Shown: positions 35,218-40,253 of the stretch, one piece after another | How positions within the stretch are numbered: the first letter of the stretch is position 1 | Layout of the letters: every line of letters starts with the position of its first letter | Source: an uncultured Clostridium sp. | GTDB taxonomy: Bacteria; Bacillota; Clostridia; TANB77; CAG-508 | Length of the DNA: 40,253 bases | Reading direction: 5' to 3' | NCBI GenBank assembly: GCA_946578345.1 | Contig: CAMOBD010000007.1 | Coordinates: 1 to 40,253, forward strand | The notes under the pieces: generated by a model | Seen by the model: the letters and a program-made list of their open reading frames with translations, nothing else | Database searches by the model: none | What the model was told of the DNA's origin: nothing | Translations under genes and position numbers: made by a program

Positions 35218-37557
35218 ATACAAATATATTCCACACTCCATTTGTTATCATACATATTACTACTCCACATACTGTTGGAAGCAGAAATGCAAGCACTGAC
35301 CACTTCCAGCTTCCAGTTTCTTTTTTTATTGTCATCAAGGTTGTTGTACATGGAAAATGCAAAAGTGTAAATATCATTACATTTATTGCTGTAATAAGTG
35401 TCCAGCCATTCTGAATTAGAATTTGCCCTATTGCAGATGTGCTTTCTAAATCTACTAATGTTCCGCTTCCCATATAGCACATGAGTATAATAGGTAGCAC
35501 TATTTCATTTGCTGGAATGCCTAGTATAAATGCTGTTAATATATATCCATCTAACCCCATCAATCGTGCAAATGGGTCAAAGAAATTTGCTATATATGTT
35601 AGAATACTTATATCTCCTATGTTTATATTTGCAAACAACCATATTACAAGACCAGCGGGTGCAGCAACAGCGACAGCTCTTCCTAGCACAAATAAAGTTC
35701 TATCAAATATTGACCTTATTAGCACTTGCCCAATTTGTGGCTTCCTATATGGTGGGAGTTCCAATACGAAAGATGAACTTGTTCCTTTTAATATTGTTTT
35801 TGATAAGATTTTAGAAACAAGCAATGTCATAAATATTCCTAGTAAAACTACCAAAAGTACTGTAATAGTTGCAATTATGGAAGAACCAATGTTCCCAGAA
35901 CTATTAACAACTAAATTTTCTGCAACTCCTGTGCCAACCTCTCCTGCATTTTGCACACTATTTCCACTTACAACTGCTCCTGCCATAAAAATGCTTGCAA
36001 CTGTTATTAAAAATGGAAATCTACCATTACAAGGTATAAATGCATTTGTAAGTATTGCAATTAGTTTTTCTCTTGGAGAGTCAATAATTCTGCAACCTGT
36101 TACCCCTGCTGCATTACACCCAAATCCCATGCACATAGTAAGAGCTTGTTTGCCGTGAACTTCCTGCCTTTCTAAAAAATTTATCCAGATTAAATGCAAT
36201 ACGTGGCAAAAATCCTAAATCTTCTAGTAATGTAAATAATGGAAAAAATATTGCCATTGGTGGTAGCATAACCGCTATAATCCACGTTAAAGTTTTATAC
36301 ACTCCATCAATCAGCATGCTCTTAAGCCATTCTGGAGCAGATAATATTTCAAATACATATTCAATTTTTCCTTGAAGCCATCCAAAAAACTGTGATAACC
36401 ATTCTGATGGATAGTTTGCCCCTGTTATGGTAATCCAGAAAATTACTCCTAAGAATAATATCATTATTGGAATTCCCCAAACTTTAGATGTAAGTACTTT
36501 GTCTATTTTTCTATCTCTTCTATTTCGTCTTGTGTCTTCAAAGCTCACAACATCTTTACATACATTTTCTGCTTGAAACACAATACTTGAAATAAGGTCA
36601 TTTTTTACATTTTCTTGTTTTACTCCATTATTTTCTAAAATGTCTTTTACTGTTTGTTTTACTGATTTACTATTATTTGTATCATTTCGTAATTTGCATT
36701 CTTCTGCCATTATAGTATCTTCTGCAGAATTTTCTTCGTTATTTTTTTCTATACATAGATTTGCACTTTTTTCTCTGTCTAGCCTTTGATTATTCCTACC
36801 ATCTATTTTTATATGTAAGTTATCTTCTATACTTTTAATAATTTTACTATCCCCGTCTATGCTTTTTAGGCAAATCCACCTACCAAGTCTTTTGTCCTTT
36901 TCTAAAAGCATATTTTCTACTTTTTCTTGTATGCTTTCCACACAATCCTCAACATATGGTAGATATCTTATCGTTTTAGGTTGTGGTTTTAGTTCTCCAC
37001 TTGCTACTTTATCTACTTTGTCCATTAATCTATTCAAAGTCTTTTTCTTTCTGGCTATTGTTCCAACAACTGGTACACCCAGTAATCTTTCCATTTCTTT
37101 TAAATCTATATTTATACCTTTTTTCTTAGCCTCATCTAATAAATTTACACAAACTACAACTTTGTCTGTTATCTCCATTATTTGATACACTAAATTCAAA
37201 TTTCTTTCTAAAGATGTAGCATCTAGAATTACCACTACCACATCTGAATTTCCAAAACAAATATAATTCCTTGCGATCTCTTCTTCTTCAGAGTTAGACA
37301 TTATAGAATATGTCCCTGGAATATCTACTAACAAAAACTTTTTTCCATTATATGTACACATTCCTGCTGCATTTGAAACTGTTTTGCCGAGGCCAATTCC
37401 CTGTATGTTGATGCATACCTGTAAGATTATTGAATATAGTAGACTTTCCAACATTAGGATTTCCAGCTATTGCAATTGTATAATCACATTCTTTTCTCAT
37501 GCTCTCAATATCTTCATTAAGTACACTTTTCCCTGTTGATGTATTTGTAAGTCCCAT
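35216..37557 (-). CDS. feoB: Ferrous iron transporter FeoB with two +1 frame changes at CGG
   Basis: About 779 residues after two frame changes. The N-terminal G domain has GNPNVGKST (residues 32-40) and VDIPGTYS; a charged linker of about 80 residues follows, then the Gate/membrane domains with [14 protein letters not shown]. Segment 1 is 37557-37390; codon CGG (37389-37387) follows CCT. Dropping the C gives [12 protein letters not shown]. Segment 2 is 37388-36156; codon CGG (36155-36153) follows TCA. Dropping the C gives [17 protein letters not shown], matching clostridial FeoB. Segment 3 runs to 35216. Both sites have the same form and no other lesion is visible. The ribosome binding site AGGAGGA is good. 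Confidence 0.9.
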
Positions 37558-37608
37558 ACAATCCTCCTATTATTTTATAATATTATTATATGAGACTACA
37601 TGCGTATA

Positions 37609-37777
37609 GTTACTGTTCAGTTTAGAAATAGATATGTAAAAACCGTTCCATCTTGCTGGTAGATATATATTGTGTTCTCCAAGCATTCGAACAAAATATA
37701 TATCTACCACGTGGAACTATAAATCATAAAAGTAAGCTTGATTAATTCTCCAAATCACATTATACTGAACAGTAACC
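37609..37777. mobile_element. MITE-like element, 169 bp, carrying hairpin copy 5
   Basis: Bounded by GTTACTGTTCAG and CTGAACAGTAAC, a perfect 12-bp terminal inverted repeat. The 73-nt hairpin is at 37645-37717, in reverse orientation relative to 24960-25127. It lies between feoB and the rubrerythrin promoter. There is no coding capacity. Confidence 0.85.
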
Positions 37778-37815
37778 TTATATACACTGTGGTAACTATT
37801 AAATTTGAAATTTAC

Positions 37816-37844
37816 TTGACTTTTTTTATCTGATAGTATATTAT
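37816..37844 (+). promoter_or_regulatory. Rubrerythrin promoter
   Basis: -35 TTGACT (37816-37821), 17-nt spacer, -10 TATTAT (37839-37844); an overlapping TATAAT at 37842 has a longer spacer. Confidence 0.65.
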
Positions 37845-37880
37845 AATTGACAGAAAAATAGAAATTTAGGAGGTATTATT

Positions 37881-38414
37881 ATGGAATTAAAAGGTTCAAA
37901 AACAGAAGCAAATTTAAGAGCTGCTTTCTCTGGAGAGTCAGAGGCAAGAAATAAATATACATATTTCGCAAGCGTTGCAAAAAAAGAAGGATATGAGCAA
38001 ATCGCTGCTATATTTTTAGAAACAGCTGAAAATGAAAAAGAACATGCTAAATTACATTTCAAATACTTAGAAGGAATTGGAGATACAAAATCTAACTTAG
38101 TAGATGCAGCTGCCGGAGAAAACTATGAATGGTCAGACATGTATCCAAAATTTGCTAAAGAAGCTGAAGAAGAAGGATTCATGGAAATAGCTGCTACATT
38201 TAGAGGAATTGCAGAAGTTGAAAAACATCATGAAGAAAGATATAAAAAATTATTAGAAAACGTTGAAAATGGAGAAGTTTTCAAAAAAGGAAGCATAGTT
38301 GTTTGGAAATGTAGAAATTGTGGACATATCCATGTTGGATTAGAAGCTCCTACTATTTGCCCAGTTTGCAAACATGCACAAAGTTTCTTTGAAGTAAATG
38401 CGGAGAATTATTAA
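37881..38414 (+). CDS. rbr: Rubrerythrin
   Basis: 177 residues. A non-haem iron peroxidase that protects anaerobes from hydrogen peroxide. The ferritin-like four-helix domain carries the di-iron ligands ([45 protein letters not shown] in two helices). The C-terminal rubredoxin-like domain has CRNCG and [12 protein letters not shown]. Ribosome binding site TAGGAGGT. It is a single gene with its own promoter and a strong terminator. Confidence 0.97.
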   Translation: MELKGSKTEANLRAAFSGESEARNKYTYFASVAKKEGYEQIAAIFLETAENEKEHAKLHFKYLEGIGDTKSNLVDAAAGENYEWSDMYPKFAKEAEEEGFMEIAATFRGIAEVEKHHEERYKKLLENVENGEVFKKGSIVVWKCRNCGHIHVGLEAPTICPVCKHAQSFFEVNAENY

Positions 38415-38421
38415 TACGTTG

Positions 38422-38456
38422 ATAGAGCAAATTCTTCCAGATTTGCTCTATTTTTG
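38422..38456 (+). terminator. Rubrerythrin terminator
   Basis: ATAGAGCAAAT / ATTTGCTCTAT perfect stem followed by TTTTTG. Confidence 0.92.
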
Positions 38457-38468
38457 AGCAAAAAAATA

Positions 38469-38496
38469 AGTATGTGCACTTCCAGATACACATACT
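38469..38496 (-). terminator. birA terminator
   Basis: On the minus strand AGTATGTG / CACATACT stem followed by TATTTTTTTG, downstream of the birA stop codon. Confidence 0.8.
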
Positions 38497-38558
38497 GTCT
38501 ACAAAATGTCCATCGGTCACAGACACATTTATTTTGTATTTAAATAATAACATATAAA

Positions 38559-39165
38559 TTAACTTTTGTCAAATAAATTTCCAAAAAATTTTTTCTCCAT
38601 ACAATACTCATCAAACTTATTGCAAAAAACTGCAATTATATCTTCCCTTGAAAATTCTTTTTTAAATTCAATTTTTAATGATGTAGCAATATTCTTTAAA
38701 TCCTCTGGAAAACTTTCCTCATTTACATTAAATCCAATACCAATTAGTAAATACTTTATGCTATTTCCGCAAAGTTGTAATTTGAGTTAAAATCCCCCCT
38801 ATTTTCTTTCCATTGCACATTAAGTCATTTGGCTTTTTTATATCCAATTTAGCTCCATATATTTCATAAACCGTGTCAACTATACATTTTGCAATATCCA
38901 CTGTAAGAGTATCTAATTCTGAAATAGCACATTTTGGATATATAATTAATGTAAAAGAAATGTTCTTTCCCTCTTCTGAATGCCATTTTCTTTCATGTGT
39001 TCCTATTCCATCTATTTGATTATTAGTTAAAACCATTGTGCCGTTTTCTATTCCTTCTTCTGCTAATTTTTTTGCATATTTTTGTGTTGAATCCAATTCA
39101 TCAAAATAAATTATATTTTTTGCAATTACTTCTGAAGTAATTTTTTCTTGTGTTTTTACTTTCAT
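38559..39165 (-). CDS. birA: Short biotin--[acetyl-CoA-carboxylase] ligase with a +1 frame change at CGG
   Basis: About 201 residues after the frame change. The catalytic domain is present: FDELDSTQKYAKKLAEEG, GIGTHERKWHSEEGKN (biotinyl-AMP loop, normally GRGR-like), KKPNDLMCNGKKIGGIL, and IGIGFNVNEE. The DNA-binding N-terminal domain is absent, as in monofunctional ligases, and the usual C-terminal SH3-like domain seems to be missing too. The first segment ends at TTG (38772-38770), then CGG (38769-38767) and a stop (TAG). Dropping the C gives TTG GGA AAT, i.e. LGNSIKYLLIGIGFNVN, open to TAA at 38559. Confidence 0.85.
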
Positions 39166-39406
39166 TTATTTGCCTCATCTTTCTTCCAAAATTTTACTTT
39201 TATCATTTTTTTACAATCTTTACAAGTCCCTATTTTTCAATAATTATAACATCAATATTCTTTTTTGTCTATTTAATACATAATTTTTTCAAATTTTCAC
39301 ATACTAATATTAAACGAATAAGCATGTATATTTTAACTATTTAGTTTCTGTAATTTATTTCGTATACATGCTATATTCATTGCAGATTTAGGAAGAGGTG
39401 AAATAG

Positions 39407-39730
39407 ATGGCATTAGATTACAATATTATTGGAGAAAGATTGAAAAAGGCAAGAACAGAAAGAGGTCTTACTCAAGAAAAGCTAGCTGAGAAAATGGATG
39501 TTTCAATTGCTTTTTTAAGTAGAATTGAAAGAGGAAGTTCTCATATTAGCTTAAAAAGATTAAGTCAAGTTTGCGATATTTTAGGAATTACAGAAGGCTC
39601 TATATTAAATGGCTCATCAAATAATTCTGAAACATATTTAACAAGTGAATTTGATGAACTTTTAAAGAATGTATCTTCTGAAAAGCAAAAATTGATTTAC
39701 AAAATTGCAAAAGTAATCAGTGAAGATTAA
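39407..39730 (+). CDS. XRE-family helix-turn-helix regulator
   Basis: 107 residues. A Cro/CI-type HTH fills the first 65 residues (IGERLKKARTERGLTQEKLA; VSIAFLSRIERGSSHIS; LKRLSQVCDILGI). The C-terminal 40 residues are helical and may dimerise (EFDELLKNVSSEKQKLIYKI). Ribosome binding site AAGAGGTGA. The target is unknown; its closest same-strand neighbour is pflB, which has its own promoter. A strong terminator follows. Confidence 0.88.
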   Translation: MALDYNIIGERLKKARTERGLTQEKLAEKMDVSIAFLSRIERGSSHISLKRLSQVCDILGITEGSILNGSSNNSETYLTSEFDELLKNVSSEKQKLIYKIAKVISED

Positions 39731-39755
39731 TTTTTCATTTGTATAATTTTTAAAA

Positions 39756-39794
39756 AACTATCTATAATATACTTATGTTATAGATAGTTTTTTT
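39756..39794 (+). terminator. Terminator of the XRE regulator gene
   Basis: AACTATCTATAA / TTATAGATAGTT perfect 12-bp stem followed by TTTTT. Confidence 0.92.
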
Positions 39795-39820
39795 ATAATG
39801 TAAATTTTTCGACACATATA

Positions 39821-39849
39821 TTGATATTTTCTACAAAATATGATATGAT
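39821..39849 (+). promoter_or_regulatory. pflB promoter
   Basis: -35 TTGATA (39821-39826), 17-nt spacer, -10 TATGAT (39844-39849). Confidence 0.6.
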
Positions 39850-39922
39850 AATGTATGCTGAACAAATTAGTTTAAAATAAAATTTATATAGACAATTTTT
39901 ATTGTCAGAATGGAGGTTTTTT

Positions 39923-40253
39923 ATGGATTGTAAACAATGGGAGGGCTTCAATAAAGCCGGAGAATGGACAAAGGAAATTGACGTAAGAGGCTTTATTCAA
40001 GCAAACTATACTCCTTATGAAGGAGATAGCAAATTCTTAGCAGGTGCTACAGAAAAAACAAAAAAATTATGGGATGAAGTTCTAGAACTTTACAAAAAAG
40101 AAAGAGAAAATGGTGGGGTTTTAGATGCTGACTGCAAAACACCTTCTTCAGTAAATGCATATGAAGCAGGATACATTAACAAAGACCTAGAAGAAATAGT
40201 TGGTCTTCAAACAGATGCTCCTTTAAAAAGAGCTATTATGCCAAATGGTGGTA
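39923..40253 (+). CDS. pflB: Pyruvate formate-lyase (formate acetyltransferase), N-terminal part
   Basis: The first 110 residues of PflB, the glycyl-radical enzyme that turns pyruvate and CoA into acetyl-CoA and formate during fermentation. Recognised by WEGFNKAGEWTKEIDVRGFI, NYTPYEGDSKFLAGATEKT, and EIVGLQTDAPLKRAIMPNGG. The active-site cysteines and the glycyl-radical loop lie beyond the right edge. Start ATG 39923 follows TGGAGGT. The gene supports an anaerobic lifestyle. Confidence 0.95.
   Translation, partial: MDCKQWEGFNKAGEWTKEIDVRGFIQANYTPYEGDSKFLAGATEKTKKLWDEVLELYKKERENGGVLDADCKTPSSVNAYEAGYINKDLEEIVGLQTDAPLKRAIMPNGG

Noticed and set aside
35481-36158. Long plus-strand open frame inside feoB, and similar frames inside pheT (4392-5048), mutS2 (9300-9983) and rpoD (27207-27713)
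   Set aside because: They are antisense to well-conserved genes, have Ser/Phe/Leu-rich translations typical of reverse frames of AT-rich genes, and lack ribosome binding sites.

Overview
The window looks like a chromosomal segment of an anaerobic, spore-forming, low-GC Firmicute of class Clostridia, probably an uncultured gut-type lineage. The evidence is the AT-rich sequence, strong AGGAGG-type ribosome binding sites, two sporulation-linked genes (splB-like and ylbJ), rubrerythrin, FeoA/FeoB, a pyruvate formate-lyase start, and a Phe T-box leader. TGA is used as an ordinary stop codon.

Layout. 1-3430: the rimP-nusA-ylxR-ylxQ-infB operon on the minus strand, behind its own promoter and an unusual multi-hairpin leader. 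3446-7583: pheS-pheT on the minus strand with a T-box leader. 7666-10165: mutS2 on the plus strand. 10197-13940: a large GLUG-repeat surface protein with a (GA)n tract in its upstream region, then a type III toxin-antitoxin locus (ToxN-family toxin plus four 35-nt antitoxin RNA repeats). 13954-18068: mtaB, a small unknown gene and groES-groEL under a variant CIRCE operator. 18100-25640: a small membrane protein, deoD, an MgtA-type P-ATPase, a spore photoproduct lyase homologue, ylbJ, a small unknown gene and tRNA-Met. 25846-31152: an unknown gene, dnaG-rpoD, carD and dut. 31338-35217: feoA, a Sua5-type gene, a polysaccharide deacetylase and a GT2 glycosyltransferase. 35216-40253: feoB, rubrerythrin, a short biotin ligase, an XRE regulator and the start of pflB.

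The most striking observation concerns the codon CGG. Four conserved genes (mtaB, a glycosyltransferase, feoB and birA) are each interrupted by +1 frame changes, five in all. Every one lies exactly at an in-frame CGG codon. Skipping the C and reading GGN as glycine restores a normal family sequence each time. My reading of all genes found only two other in-frame CGG codons (in rimP and in the small gene at 15420). This suggests that CGG is a rare or poorly decoded codon at which ribosomes shift +1, or that CGGN is read as a four-base glycine codon. Shared sequencing error and gene decay remain alternatives.

The intergenic spaces are full of structured repeats: (i) a 73-79 nt hairpin element in five copies with compensatory stem changes, two of them inside ~168-bp units with terminal inverted repeats; (ii) a family of palindromes with a conserved GGGACAGACC / GGACACTCC-like core and arms that differ between copies but stay complementary within a copy; (iii) single-copy fold-back structures. 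Several of these sit where transcription terminators or leaders would be expected.
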